This document shows, one piece after another, positions 33,574-46,730 of a DNA stretch of 64,000 nt (position 1 is its first letter; each line of letters begins with the position of its first letter). The stretch spans positions 38,359,034 through 38,423,033 of the forward strand of contig OX419762.1 of the NCBI GenBank assembly GCA_948567375.1, read 5' to 3'. The notes under the pieces were generated by a model. The model did no database searches. It was given only the letters and a program-made list of their open reading frames with translations, and had not been told where the DNA came from. The DNA is from Lunularia cruciata. Lineage: Eukaryota; Streptophyta; Marchantiopsida; Lunulariales; Lunulariaceae. The translations under genes and the position numbers were made by a program.

Positions 33574-34456
33574 GACATACCAGCATCTCAGCGGGTGTCT
33601 AAATTTGATGCATCGGCCCGGGTTCCGCCTACCAGTCAGTATTGGTGCGGTGTACAAAGCACAACTTTTCGGGAAGATCACTGGGCCTTAAAAGTGGTGA
33701 TAAGGTCCGAATCGTAAGCTAGGTCATGATGGTACTCAAGAGTTGAAATGATTTTCTGGTTTCAATCTCAGGGAGTGGTTACTATATGTTCGATAATTGT
33801 GGGTTTAACTCGTTGCTTGAATTGTTAATGTGAAAATAGCCTCCGGCCTTCCCGATGTTAATGATCTCTTTCGAGGTTTCATTCCCTGGTAAGACTTCAT
33901 TAGAAAAGGCGGCAGAGGGACGTTTAGGGTTTAGGGATAGAAAGTCACCTGGCAAATGGAGACTTGCAACCTTCCACATTTCAATCACCGTGCGTTGTTA
34001 CTAGACTGATCCTCGGTTAGTCGGCTGGGTGAAGAGCGTAATTGCATTTAGGAAAGCCTCAGAAGGAAGGCAGTATCGGTATGTTCAATGCATCATAGAG
34101 GAACTCAAGCCTCCATCGCAAAATGGAGAGCTTCAACCTTCTTCATCATAGACTTTCTACGTTGGTGCTGCCCAGATCGAGGGTGGCATGCACGTAGGGT
34201 GCTGGGTGCTGCTGTACGTGACTCTTGGAAGCACTAACTCTCAACAGGATATATTCTAGATTTATACACCTATTATTGTTATTACACCTTTGAAGATAGC
34301 GAAAAATGCTTGCACAGGCACCAGTGACAGGATTTTGTTGCTCGATTCCTTTCACTACTTAAACGTCCAGGAAAATCTCGGCATGTAAGATTCGAACCGA
34401 GGAATCAACCTCGCGCCGAGTTTCAGTGATATGTTTCTTTAGTTTCTCTCAGACAA
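33574..34456. other. Island sequence without a supportable gene
   Basis: Nothing recognised. A short minus-strand reading (34146-34355) has no motif. Confidence 0.4.
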
Positions 34457-34810
34457 ATGCCTCGTTTCTGCTTCAGAGCCACTGGCAAGCCAGCTGTCGC
34501 AGTGTTGGCAGAGACTATCCATGTATGAAATAGAACATTCCAAAACACTTACTGTCAAAGATACACCGAGACAAGAGCTCAGGCTCGTCATCGTGTAATC
34601 ATCATAGAGAACTTCTACATCAAGGTCGAAGGCCCTCAGCAGGTTATGCTTGATATCAACAAATCTGATCTTTCGACCAGCTGTCAGTTCTCAAAGATTA
34701 TATACCTTCACTGGGCTCTCAAACCTGAAAACCTGACAGCATTTACTTCCTCCTCACTAAACATGCTAAAAACGTCATCCAAGTACATGTTCACAGACAT
34801 AGACAGTTGA
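34457..34810 (+). CDS. Putative two-exon small gene, unrecognised product (97 codons)
   Basis: Exon 1 34457-34522 (MPRFCFRATGKPAVAVLAETIH), a 60-bp intron 34523-34582 (GTATGAAATAG...ACAAGAGCTCAG) and exon 2 34583-34810 (ARHRVIIIENFYIKVEG...FTDIDS, TGA); phase 0 junction. Exon 2 is clearly protein-like but too short to score as an ORF on its own. An alternative frame across 34453-34600 (KCLVSASEPLASQLSQCW...) is also open, after a good acceptor TTTCTCTCAG at 34443-34452, so the true first exon is uncertain. Confidence 0.35.
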
Positions 34811-37800
34811 AGTACATCGCATCAACTGGAATCCTGGTAAAACTCAACTGGAGGGCTTTTGACACTAAAGTGGCCATACTCATGAATTGCACAAGACATC
34901 GTCCTTGCGGATAGTGAGGAAATGCGATAGGTAAGCCGATCTCTTCGTAACGGCGTTACAAATGGTCAGTATATTCCATCGCAATTTCGCCAGCACCTGC
35001 AAGGGTCGTCAAGCAAACACCCTGATACCAAGACTGGCCCAAGAGATCCCACCTCCCGCTGCACCCACTGGCCTCGAGCCGAACGATTTAACACAGGGAC
35101 ACTCTAGCATCTGAACCAGCAGACCTAAATATGGTGCAGCGCAAACTCGATGGACATTTTAGGTGAGGAAACCCTAAAACCTGTCCTATTCACGGGATCC
35201 AGGCATCCGGTGGGCTAAACCAAGTGGCCCGGTTTTTACAAATGGTGGCTTCGTAATGACACGTGCCATGTGTACGTGTCAATCCTGCCAAGTCGCCTGT
35301 CCAGGCTGGTAAGTGCAGATGTAATGAACATTTCGTTTTAAGAAAAGCTTCACTGTCGATTAGATATGAAAATGTGTAATACATGTCTAAGATGATCTCT
35401 CAAAAGAGTATCTTTTAGAGGTGGACGAGATTTAACCAAGTCTGTAATGACATGCCCATTTAATCCACATTTACTTCCAAGTCTAATATGTCTAATATAT
35501 CTAAACTCGAGCAAGGAATTCTTTTTATTTTAGAGCTGTAAAATACAATTTTTGGAAATGAAATCATGAATTGCGGTGCGGAACATCCTTCATGTATGAG
35601 TGAGTATGCCACTACGAAACCATATACTGCAATAGACCAGAATAATATACAACGAAATTTATTGTAGAACTGCAATCATACGATCATCCGGATTAATTGG
35701 ACTATTGATCGTAGGCTTTTGTTTTTATTGTGTCACTGAAAGGATTTGTTTTCTAATGACCGTAATCGAAATCAAGATGAAAGCAATACGATTATTTATT
35801 TTTTATTTTTTTATATAAAATATTGCCGGTTGAATATGATGACCTGATCAACTAATATATTTTTCAGCAGATAATTGTTGCTGAATTGTATAACGGTCAA
35901 GGGAAACTAAAGTATAAACATTACAATATTTTTACTAAATCTTTTAATTTTGAATAAAAAATATGTTTAAGAGGTTTTGATAAGTAAATGAAATTATTAA
36001 ATTAAGCATATGCACTATTGATTTTCAATATTACCTTCCATTTTTACATTAATAGGATTTTGCAGAATCTATAGAATGCTCTCCCTTCTGCATTTTCTTA
36101 AGAGCTCGAAGATTGGCATATTCTCCTGTAACTCATGACTTAATAATACCCTAGGAAGAGAGTTCAAACACTTTTCACATAATTTTCTCATTAAAAGATT
36201 TTAAAATATAAATATTAAAATTATATGAAATATTGAGAACTTAGGTATTTAGATTCCAATTATAAATTCCATGAACAGACCAGATTATCTCTGAGGTCAT
36301 TTGAAATCAGAGATATGTATAAAATTTACACTATGAACTTCCATGAAATAGAATAGTCACTAACTTTAAACCAAGTGACTCTAATAAAAATTTACATCCT
36401 ATAAGGAGATTCTGACTATTGGATTTAAAATATCATTGAAAATAAGCAGATTTTCACTTTTGCTAAACCGAATGTCTTTTACTGTAATTTTAACCTAATT
36501 GATAATTGATGTGATATATATATATATATATATATATATAAAGGCTTAATATTTAAAGATCTTGTTGCTTAGGAGAGTTATAATAGAACCATCCTAAACT
36601 TTATAACTTAGACTTTGGTATTTTTTTTGTATTTATCATTTGGATAATAGGGATGTAATAATCTAGTTATGTAACCACCTTAGTGATTATTTTACATAAC
36701 TTCTTATATTACTTGAATTTATATTCAATCATTTATTTGTAGCTTCTCATTAAATCCTTACTTCTTACAATTTCAAAATTTATAAAGCCTTCTTGACAAC
36801 TAGTGTATAAATATAGTAGGTTAAACACACTTTGGCATATGTGATCAAGGTAAGGTAGTATGCATTGACTAGATATTCTTAAATATTATATAGTCAATAG
36901 ATCTTATATAATTAATCATCAATAAGGAAATGGTTTTTCTGTATTAATGTTAGATTTTTATAAATATTGAAACTAATTTACTTGTTTTATTAACATTAGA
37001 TTGATAAATACTGAACCTAATTTTGGTTTAAGCTACGCTCGGTGTGATATTGTTTCAACAACGCTCTATGAAGCCCCTTTATCTTCAATGAGCCTTGATG
37101 AAGCTAGCACACGTAACTAACCCTTAGTAAGTTTTAAACCCTAAAGTAGACCAAACCTCTCCCATATTCTGGAATTATTTGTCAGTTAGAATCAAGGTGT
37201 ACTATCTTCACCAAGTACTTAGATTAGACATCTTGATTTCTTCCTTCACTTCATGGATGCATATCTATACTTAGTCCCTTTTTTTTTAATGAAAGTTCAC
37301 TTCTTCTTTGTATTACATATTAAGAGGTTTCACTTTTGGAATTCGCGAGAGGTTTTGGCTATGTACCAAAAACATTTCTACGGGACTTTGGAAAGAAAAT
37401 GTCAAAGGGAATGGCATATAAAGGAAGGTCATTAGGAATTGTGGGTATTTACTGGCTATTTCATAAATTGTACTTTGAGTTGGATCTAGGGTTTATGTGA
37501 GATTTAGGGCAAGAATTATGAGTAATGAGGATTAATTAAAACTTATTCTAACATGACTGTGTCAAAAATGATAATGCAAACATAACATCATGAATTGAAT
37601 TTTTGGGTGATAGAGGATTTGAGTCCAAGAAGTGAAGAGGAGTTATTTAGGGTGCAATGGTTGAATTCTAATAATTAGAGAAGGAATGCGTTAGACACAA
37701 TAAAAAGGGGTTTCTGATTGATTTATGGATGCTAATGTGAGATTGAGGCAGAGTGCAATCCTAGAGAAATTCATGGTAACATGTTTGTAATTAAGTTTTA

Positions 37801-39024
37801 AGGAAAAGATAGCAAGATCTTGGCAACAATATCAAATGACATAGGATCAGCTAGGGCAGGAAAAGTGCTCAAGAGTCTTGTTAGATTAATTTTGCAAAGA
37901 GATGACATTGATGCAACTCATTATTATATGGGGAGTAATGAACCATAATCTCATGTTGTTGATTCTAATGGTGACAAAAAAAGGTTATTTTGTAATGTAT
38001 CAATAAAAGGAAAGTTTGTTTTTGAACATTTAATAATTATATGTGTCTGCTTGTGAAAATATAGAGTTGCTTTTAAATAAATAGGTTTGCTAGGAGTTTT
38101 ATGAAGTTGGTTGTAATTGAATGAGTTTTATGTAGTCAAGTGAACTTGCTCACAATAATTTGGAGTTGCTCATGTGGAAATGACATGGTTGCTTGCCATA
38201 TGGTGATATGAGTTTGCTTGTAAACAATAGAGCCACTCAAGGGATGCATGATTTTCTTGCGTAAAATGGACTCGGTCGGGGTTAGGAAGGCAGGTTTACT
38301 TGCATGGTTAGGGTTTGATTGTGGTCATTATTGGATTATATTGTGGTGATTATTTGTGTCCACTTGTAGAAGGATGAATTAATAGGAAGATGAGGTTGAG
38401 AATGGCAAGGTCTATCCTTGGATTATTTCCAAAAACATTGTTTGTCTAGGGAGATCGAATGATAATGAGACTTCAAAAATCCAATGAGTATAGGACTAAT
38501 ACAAGTGGTGGGCTCTCCTAGATATATTAAAATATATAAATGGAACCCGTTGGTTATAAAAATTTGTTTTATGTGTGGATGGTATTCTAGTACAAGTTTT
38601 TGGCTCTCCTAAAGTAACATATGTAGAGAATTAGTATACTTAATGTAACCACAAGGGAAAAATGACCATCTAAGCATATGAAAAAGAAAGTCAGATAAGA
38701 ATAACAATGTCAATATCCACATAGAGGAACCTTGAGCTAAGAGTAATATTCAACCGGTTAGTGTAACTAGTGGAGTGGAGCAAAATGTGACAATAGTGGA
38801 TGGTGTCTTGGTGAAGTTTGAACAAAATGGGAAAGGATAGGACATGGAGAAATGAGGACAAAAGCTATTCTATGCTAATTATGATTCTGATTCAAAACTT
38901 ATTGAATGCAGATGAAATATAATGAGTCATATGTGCAAATCGAAATGAACAACAACTCAAATGTAGATTACATGAATCTAACAAAACAAATGAAAACTAA
39001 AGTAAAGAAATAAGTAAAACATTT
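34811..39024. other. Right edge of island, then AT-rich sequence; no gene
   Basis: GC-balanced text fades out at about 35.7 kb. Beyond it the sequence is very AT-rich, with long A/T runs and a (TA)n tract. From about 38.05 to 38.28 kb it repeats phrases with TTGCTC or TTGCTTG (GTTGCTCATGTGGAAATG). No domain found. Confidence 0.5.
36514..36541. repeat. (TA)n microsatellite
   Basis: About 14 uninterrupted TA units. Confidence 0.9.
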
Positions 39025-39310
39025 CATAAGCAACATCAACAAAGAAGTTTTATACATATACATCGTGTAACCATTAGCAACATCTGCAAGTAGAGAAGTA
39101 ATACACATATACATTGTTTAACCATAAGAAGGACATGATTGATTTAGCATTTGAAATAGAAAGTTGGGAGCAACATCTATAGAAATGTAATATACATATA
39201 CATTGTGTAACCATAAGCAACACTAGACCAATTAAGCATATGACATAGAAGGTTGGGAGCAAAATCTACAAAGAACTAATATACATATACATAGTGTAAC
39301 CATAAGTTAG
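39025..39310. repeat. Tandem repeat, four units ending TACATATACATNGTGTAACCAT
   Basis: Four imperfect units contain GCAACATCTNCAAAGAAGTAAT, TACATATACAT and GTNTAACCAT. Two are short (about 50 bp) and two are expanded to about 105-110 bp by an added TAAGCATATGACATAGAA-like segment. Confidence 0.75.
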
Positions 39311-39384
39311 ATGGGATAGATTTTGCATATGATGTATGAGTAGAGAGAGGTATGCATGTTCTACCAACAAGGAAAGGGAGCAAT

Positions 39385-40073
39385 TGTGAGCCGGCCTGTT
39401 TCTCACTCAAGATGAACCTCTGATTGCTATTATGGTAGTGCACCATGGACTAAGAATGCAAGGAACCCCAACTCCATCATACTCCTCCAAGGCTAACACT
39501 CCAAGACTCAAGACATTGCTCACTAGAGAACTAATGAGAGAGATAGTTGCAAATGAAAGGATGATGAGTACCTCCTCACCCCTTGTTTATATACTTGTGA
39601 AATAGTTATGCACTAAAGTTACTTTTTACCACAATAACTCAAGTTACTAGGCTAAAAGTCAAGTAAAGTCAAAATGTATAAAGGAATATCCATCCATATG
39701 GGCATATTCCACTAAGCATGTGATCTTATCTTGACCCAACCACTAAGTCAAGGATTCCTTCACATGGGCTATCCTTGGACTAAAGAAGAATCCAAAACAA
39801 AAAGGCTTGCGGGCCCAAGAGTTCTCAACTCTTTCCTCAAAGCCAAACACCTAGGAATAATACCAAGTCAACAAACTAGAATCTAAAATAGTGGTGTTCA
39901 TCTTTTCTACTTCCTCTAAAGTAAGGTTCCCACTATCTTAGCTATGACTAACTTTAGCTAATCATGACAAGGGTAGAACAATCCTTTATATCTATATAAA
40001 TAATATCTCTCAAGTATTTGTAATACCAAGCTAAATATCACAATACCACACATATGCACAAATTGGTGTTACA
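39385..40073 (-). mobile_element. Solo LTR, family S2, no visible target duplication
   Basis: About 689 bp, the reverse complement of the LTRs at 48523 and 55653: plus-strand start TGTGAGCCGG, end GGTGTTACA. Flanks CAAT and CGAC do not match, so a duplication is absent or lost. No internal region remains. Confidence 0.85.
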
Positions 40074-41700
40074 CGACACATTAGGAAAGGGATGTGGAAA
40101 ATTAGTTTATGTGGGCAAGAACATCATTGTTGTTGTAAAGGAAGAGTAAGGAGTAGGAAGCAGGAAGACAAAGTGACAAGGAGGGATATGAATTGTGGAC
40201 CTTATTTAAAATAAGGTACTTCTAGTAAACTCTTTGCTTTTAGTATGGTCAAAGCTAGACCAATCTTACATCAAACATCCAATATACATTGAATTGGATC
40301 TAGGCTAAACTACGTTTGAATTTTCTCCCATTAACATGGTTCCACTTGGTAAAAGAGCCTAAACACTAAAGTATACCCAAATTTTCTTGCATAGTGATAG
40401 CTTTGTCCATAAGATGAAATGTGTTTGTGTGATACCTCACCTCTTTCTAAAGAGTGCCTTTTTCTTTCAACTTGTGAGCCTTAATAAGGGAGAGTGTAGA
40501 AATAGCCAATCCGTAATGTAGATAGAAGGCCTATGATTAATCACTTTCCACCTCAAGGGTAACTACATCTTAAAGGGGAAGATGACATGGAAGGAATGCA
40601 CCACAAAAGAACCAAAAATAGTAGATTTAGATAAATAGCATGGAGCCTGGCTCTTCAATGAAAAAGGTTTTTAGACAAGAAAACATTTAGCAAGGAAACC
40701 CTTCATCTTGGGAGATCTTTATGTTGAAGTGAGACCTTTGGCCAAAAAAGCCATTTGGCTTAGAAGTTCCTTGGCCCAAAATTTCATGAGTAAATGTGGC
40801 ACCAAGAGATCAAGAACTACAATTAATAACTGGTTGATTTTACTGAGCCCTCACACATGCAAGTAGTGATTATTGCTCACCAAAGAGCATGCTTATCAAA
40901 AGTTTGTAATAGTTGGGCCATCACCTTAAAGATCCACTTGGAGCTTGGATCCTTTTCACTTTTTGCAGAATCAATTAGAGTGAGGCTTGTTGGCACTTTA
41001 CTCATCCACAATAAGAATTTTCTTCACTTAGACATTCAAAATGGTAAGAGAGTGCGTGTCTATGTGAGGAAGGTTAAGAAGTGAGAAGCAAAGTGGGAAT
41101 GATGAGAGTGCAAAAGGAGAAAAGAAGTGGTTGCTACCAAGGCACCCAAGGAGATGAGAAGGGCATCTTAATTCATTATCAAGGCCCCAAGATTAGTTAA
41201 GTGAGGATTGTACTATAAGCTAGAATTAGTCTATAGCACAAAATTAGAATTCTTGTTGTGGAATTGGGAATTGAGCAATCATGCAATGCTACATTAAATT
41301 AGGGATAATTGCTAGAGACTTAGAGAACCTAAGAGTGAACCTCTTTACCTGGACCAAAGAGCATTGGTAGAGAGTGTTGGGGCCTAGAAATTCTACCCCA
41401 AATGGCATTACTTCAGATAGCACTTTGATTGGCCTAGACTTGACTATTGAAGCCAAGTTCAAGGCCATGTTCAAAGATAGTAAGACCAACAATGGCTGGT
41501 CTATATCAAAGATCTTGCATGAAGGATCCTAGTAGAATCAATCATAAAGTTATTCAAATCTAAACAAAAAACTTACTTGAACAATAGTCAAGCAATTTTC
41601 TTTGAGTATTAAACCAAGAAAAACCTATCAATTGGGCTGCTATGTTTCTGGTGAGGGAAAGAGAGCTTGCATGAATAATGAATAAGGAAGAAGGAGTGAC
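40074..41700. other. AT-rich, no supportable gene
   Basis: Short readings only (40857-41084 plus, 41289-41492 minus) without motifs. It may be the upstream part of the relic that follows. Confidence 0.4.
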
Positions 41701-43480
41701 TTTGGTGTCTCCATTCATCATCCATTTCTACCTTAGGGATGGATTTGTTGACCCTAGAAGGAAAAAAGAAGTACCCAAACCTCTTCTTCCCTATTAGGCA
41801 TTTTCACAAGCCCAAAGAATATGCAATAATGGTCCAAAAGTATTTGGAGGTGGATGCAAAATTTGCTAACACAAGGACATACATGGAAGTGAGGGAAACC
41901 TATGTTACTTTGGGCTTCAAGAAGTAGAGGCAATAGGAGATTTTGTAAATTTGGTACTCAAGAAACAACCCATGACTCCTCTTAGGCCAAAGGCATAGGC
42001 TACCAAGAAGATCATAATCTTTATATTCTCTCCAATATCTCTCTTTTCAAGTTCTAGAAATTGATCTAAGAGGAGGATCCTTGTGGAAGAAGAATAGGTA
42101 GATGAAGAAGAAGTCCAAGACAAAGGCAAAATTGAACCACAACAGGATCTCACTCCTATGGCTAGCAAACAATCATTCACAAGGATCATAATTTAGTCAA
42201 ACAAGGATGCAATTGAGGACCAAGTTGGAGAAATACAAACTACTTTGGCCCAAACTCCTCCAAGAACAAAAAAATTTCAAGTGGAAGAACAAATGCTCAT
42301 TCTAGAAGATATGATAGAGAAGTTGAACCTTCTAGTCCTAAGAAGAATGTGGAAAAGGGTTTGGGGATGATGAAATCCTCCCCTCTATTCCTAACATAGG
42401 AGAAATAGAACTAAGGGAAAAAGGAATATTCATGATGAAGAAGTACTCAAGGAAAAAGATGTGGGCTCCTATCAAGACAAGGAAGGACATCAAGCCAAAG
42501 GTGGATTTTGGAGAGAAGAAGAGCATCAAGACAAAAGGTCATCCCAGATGGAACTACAAATGAAAAAAAGGTATTTGAGTTAAGGGAACCTACCATCTTT
42601 GTCAAGATCAAGAGGGAGGAGAGTAGACCTTTGGCTTCTTTCAAAATAGTAAGAGGGGAGAGTATGAGCAACAAGAAGGCCAAGCCGGTTGTGATAGTGC
42701 CATTAGATCAGCTATTCTACAGATGCAGATGGATTCTTATTACCATTTGCATCAATTAGCACAAGGAGTAGAATTGGAGAAGACAAAGGCACATGATAAA
42801 TTGGTGGAAGTTTGTGTTCAACACTTAGAGATGGGTAAATGGCATAATGACTTGGCATAGGAGGTGGCCAAGCTCAAGACAAAAAGCACAACCTTGGAGA
42901 AGGAAATTCAAGAAGAGAGGACATTGAGGCAAAAGGAATCCAAGTCCAAGGATAAAGAAACACATCACCAAGCTTAGCTCGAGGAGTAAGTGAAGGCTCA
43001 AGCAAAAGAAATTGACACACTTAAGAGAGAATTGGAAAAGGTGAAGGTGGCCTTCATAGCATTAGAAGTTTGTCATTACAAGGAGCTACAAGTGGATGAG
43101 ATGCAGTTGAAGAAGCTCATAGAAGTATCAAGTAGAAGGAAGAAGAACATAAGAAAGATTGGGCAGCCATTCAAGAAGAAATTGTGGTTGAGATGGAGGA
43201 GAGTTGGACCCAATTCAACTTGGAGAAGACTAAAATTTTGGCAAAGATGGAGATGGCACATAACCACATTTCAGAAATTGCAAAGGAGGTAACAAAGGCC
43301 TTTTTTGGAGAATTTGAAGGCTCATGACTCTAGATCCCAAGCATATGCTCTCATGGGGAAGGTTTGTACAAACAAGTGCTTACAACAATTAGCCAATAAC
43401 TTACTTAAGCGCACCTCAAAGAAGTTCAAGGAATTTACAAAGGAGATTATAGGGTATTGGGAATAGATAGAGTTGTTAAT
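41700..43480 (+). pseudogene. Decayed coding relic with coiled-coil middle part
   Basis: Plus-strand readings in successive frames look like one former protein: LFFPIRHFHKPKEYA and RTYMEVRETYVTLGFKK (41739-41927), LREPTIFVKIKREESRP (42508-42700), a long Lys/Glu heptad-like stretch (about 42840-43260, with AKEIDTLKRELEKVKVAF) and LLKRTSKKFKEFTKEIIGYWE (about 43400-43465). Several stops and frameshifts. I cannot tell whether it was a host gene or an unusual transposon ORF; no catalytic domain is present. Confidence 0.4.
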
Positions 43481-43699
43481 TAAGGTCTGTAAGAGAAAAC
43501 ATAGTTCTCCACAATAGACTTTAGGATGAAGAAATTCTAGTTGGAAGGAAATAGGTCAAAATTGGTTAAGTAAAAAACACCCCTTTGGCCTAGGAAGGTC
43601 TTTGTCATAAAAGATGTTTGGGTTGACATTCTTTAAAGACTACACAACAATTTTGTAGCCAAAGATTTTGGAATTGTAATTATGTCTAGAGCAAAAAAA

Positions 43700-43920
43700 A
43701 TGTAATAATTGCAGCCGTTCCACAATCACTTTTTTAATTACACCTAAGATAAGATCAATAGGTAGGATTAGTTATAAATGGAGTAGGTGTAATTAGAAGA
43801 TATCAACACTCTTAACTGCTGATCATCGTCATTTGAAGATGATCAGCAAGCATAAGAAATTGTATATGTGGGCTGCAACCCACAAAAGCTATGTCCTCTT
43901 CTTTCATAATTGAAGTATTT
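43700..43920. other. Possible LTR-like segment with hairpin
   Basis: Just downstream of the coiled-coil relic: GTTATAAATGGAGTAGG (TATA-like), then arms GCTGATCATC and GATGATCAGC (43818-43847, 10-nt spacer). The sequence resembles a promoter-leader of a plant retroelement, but no partner repeat was seen in the window. Confidence 0.3.
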
Positions 43921-44819
43921 AGCTTAAGGATTTTTTTGAGTCTATGTGTTGGATTGCATTTGCTTATATTTGTGATTGTGTACTTAGTCAAGTAGAGGTG
44001 AGGAATCTTGTAATAGGAGTGTGTTTTTGAGTACCTTGTTAGGAAATTTGCATTGAATCAAAGAAGTTACCCTTGACATTTAGTATGAATGAGTGCTTAA
44101 GTACCTACTCAAGAAATTTGCACATTATCAAGGAAGTTACCCTTGATATCCTAAATGAGTGAGTCAATGTGAGAAAAGGTTCTAAGAATGATGGATCATT
44201 GAGAGTACCATGGAATAGAAAATCCAAGTAAAAAATAATTTTTGCATTTTTTGCAAGAGATGCATGCAATCAATGACAATTTTAGGTGAAGAACCTTCAG
44301 CTGAAAAACCAACCTTTGGTCTAAAAACTGACCTTTGGGTGAAATAAACCTACAAAAGTGGACTAACTATCAGTGTAAGAGAGGCTCTTTAGGAGAAAGA
44401 GGCCTTTGGCATGAAGTGAACCATCACTACCAAGAGCTTGTTAAATTAGATCTTTCATGAGAGTGTTTGCTAATTTTCTCTTTTCATAGGATGCTACCAT
44501 GGGTATCTCTACACTCTTCTAGGAGTGGATTTTACCCAAGTGGTTAAACAAGTAAGAATAGACTACCTATGACATTGTGATACTTTATTCTCATTTTTAG
44601 TCATTTCTAACTCATATCCTCATGTGTGTGACTTGGTTTTACCAATTATACTATTAGTACGTTGACATTGGGTTATCACAATCTGCTCATAGAGGAAATT
44701 GCTCTACGTGACTCAAATGGGTTTGCTCAAAATAAAGATGGGTGAACTTGTAGGAAGGTGGGCAAACTCAAGGAAAGTAGGAATGCTTGGTATGAAAAAT
44801 AAGATTGCTCACATGCAAA

Positions 44820-45443
44820 TATTGCAGATCTCTATTGGTTTATCTATTCCTATTATGGAAATCTTCAGCTATTGAGTTCAACCTTACATAGGAAGGAAAG
44901 ATATATCAGGAGAAAAAGAGAAAGATATAAAAATGTACTCACACACATCAATAGATGAACAAGAATTAATGTGGTTTAGAGTCACTTGCTCCATGACAAC
45001 ACATATTCAAGAATTGTACTTCCTCTCACTACAATTAAAAAGATCAATGGGAAGCTTTGTCTCAACCAACTCTTTCCCTATCGGATCTGTTCTTGAGTTT
45101 ATCTTGATCCATTCTTCTCCTGATTATCTCCTTCTTGTTTAAACAAAATCTGACCTCTCTTGGCCAACTTCATGGAAATCAAAGTTACTTGTAGTTCCTC
45201 ACTAATTCTTTGTCATAGATGCACCTTTCTCCAACTCCTTGCAACGATCACTCTATAGGTCATATGGTTACCTTCTATAGTTGCACAACAAATAACGAGA
45301 AACACACTCACAATGTCACCCCAATATCTTGGATTGTCAAACACCTATCTCAACCTTGGACTATATCCTATGGACCATCTGAGCCAAAGATCATAGCATC
45401 ATAGATGGGACAAATTGGACGGATTAGGCTCCACATCCTAACA
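44820..45443 (-). repeat. 3' LTR of the copia element
   Basis: About 624 bp; on the element strand it starts TGTTAGGATGTGGAG after the purine run CCAAGTGGGAGAGT (45444-45457). Its first 180 bp match 57528-57706. The outer end is set by the candidate 5-bp repeat GCAAA and is less certain. Confidence 0.6.
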
Positions 45444-45949
45444 ACTCTCCCACTTGGAGACTGATACTTCTTGACTATACATCTTTCAAAAAAGATAATA
45501 AACTTCCAGTGCTTGATATATATACCATGTGCAACCTTACTATCTAGTTATTGATGGAAGCCAACTGATGCTATACATAGCCTTAACTTCTTGCAAGTGA
45601 AGTCTTTGTCAACATATTAAGGAGTTCTTGGCACCTTGAATCTTTTTAAGTAACAAAGTGCAATCTTCAAGTAGCTTCCAGATGAAATGATATCTCAATT
45701 ATATGTGTTTTGCTCTAGCATGGAACATTGGATTCTTTGCTAAGTGAATAGCACTTTGATTGTTTGAGAAAAGACACTACAATTTTGCTCTTGCTTAGCT
45801 CCTTTAGAAGGTTTTGTAACCAAATCATCCTTGCATAATTTTGCTCTTTGTTAAATTGTACATCCTTATTAGCTTTGTAATTGCAACATATTTTGCCACA
45901 ATTGTTGACAAAGCAACAACTTTATGCAACTATGAGAACCAACTTGTTG

Positions 45950-46730
45950 CTATCCCACATACCATGTGGTGCTTCTTTTGGTATCCATATCACCTCCCAA
46001 GTCTGCATCCACAAAAATTTGTAGTGTATGGCTGCCCCTGTTGTAACACAAACCTATATCTTTGGTACCTTTTACATATCTAAAAATCCATTTGACAACC
46101 TCCCAATGTTGTCTTCCTAGATTGGCCATGTACTTATTCACAACTCCCAATGCATGTGAAATATCTAGCCTAGTACATGTTATTGCATAAATTAGGCTGC
46201 CTATAGTTGAAGCATATAGTACCTTTGACATATCCTTCAGCTCTTCATCATCCTTGGGTGATTGTTCCTTTGATAACTGACTGTGACTTGCCAAAGGTGT
46301 CTTCACAAGACTTGCATGTTAAACCTTTCTAGCATCTTTCTAATGTAGTTACCTTGAGAGAGATTCAACATTCCACCCACACGGTCCCTTTCAATCTTAG
46401 CCCAAGTATCTGCTTTGCTGCACCCACATATTTCATTGCAAACTCTCTTGATAATTCTTTCTTCCATCTCTCAACCTCTAGTATGTTTGGTCCAACTATA
46501 AGCATGCCATTAACATATAAAAGTAAGATGATAAAACTATTTATCAAGAGAATTGAGATAATAGCAATGGTCCTCTTGATATCTTGTGAATATATTATGG
46601 ATCATAAACTTGTCAAATTTCTTGTACCATAATCTTGGTGCTTGTTTCAGGCCATACAAGCCTTTTTGCAACTTGTATACCAAGGTCTCCTTGCCAGAGA
46701 TTGCAAAGCAAATAGGTTGTTGCATATAGA
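45950..46730 (-). mobile_element. Copia reverse transcriptase and RNase H region
   Basis: Minus reading: VYKLQKGLYGLKQAPRLWYKK, then FIILLLYVNGMLIVGP and AAKQILGLRLKG, then SKVLYASTIGSLIYA and CTRLDISHALGVV, then EVVKWIFRYVKGT and VDADLGGD. These are the ordered signatures of Ty1/copia RT and RNase H. Fossil. Confidence 0.85.

Larger units (their letters stand above)
14403..35700. other. CpG-containing, compositionally distinct island
   Basis: From about 14.4 to 35.7 kb the text changes: CpG dinucleotides are frequent (for example GGCCGGCGCC near 18080), A/T runs are shorter, and LTR-element sequence is absent. The flanks are AT-rich, CpG-poor and full of decayed LTR elements. Apart from LINE A copies and tails, the island holds the ORF at 32038-33513 and several spliced gene models. 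Boundaries are judged by eye. Low methylation of a genic region, or DNA of foreign origin, could both explain it. Confidence 0.55.

Noticed and set aside
34375-34460. tRNA-like text (GGTTCGAATC on the minus strand)
   Set aside because: The putative T-arm does not pair and no acceptor or anticodon stem can be formed.
14403-35700. Mitochondrial or plastid DNA insertion
   Set aside because: GC-balanced texture fits, but no organelle gene, tRNA or group II intron end was recognised, and the block carries multiple LINE insertions and spliced-looking genes.
14403-35700. Giant-virus or Polinton-type insertion
   Set aside because: No capsid, packaging ATPase, polymerase or other hallmark domain seen, and the gene models need introns.
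39025-39310. CRISPR-like array
   Set aside because: Units are imperfect and of unequal length with no unique spacers; it is an ordinary tandem repeat in a plant genome.
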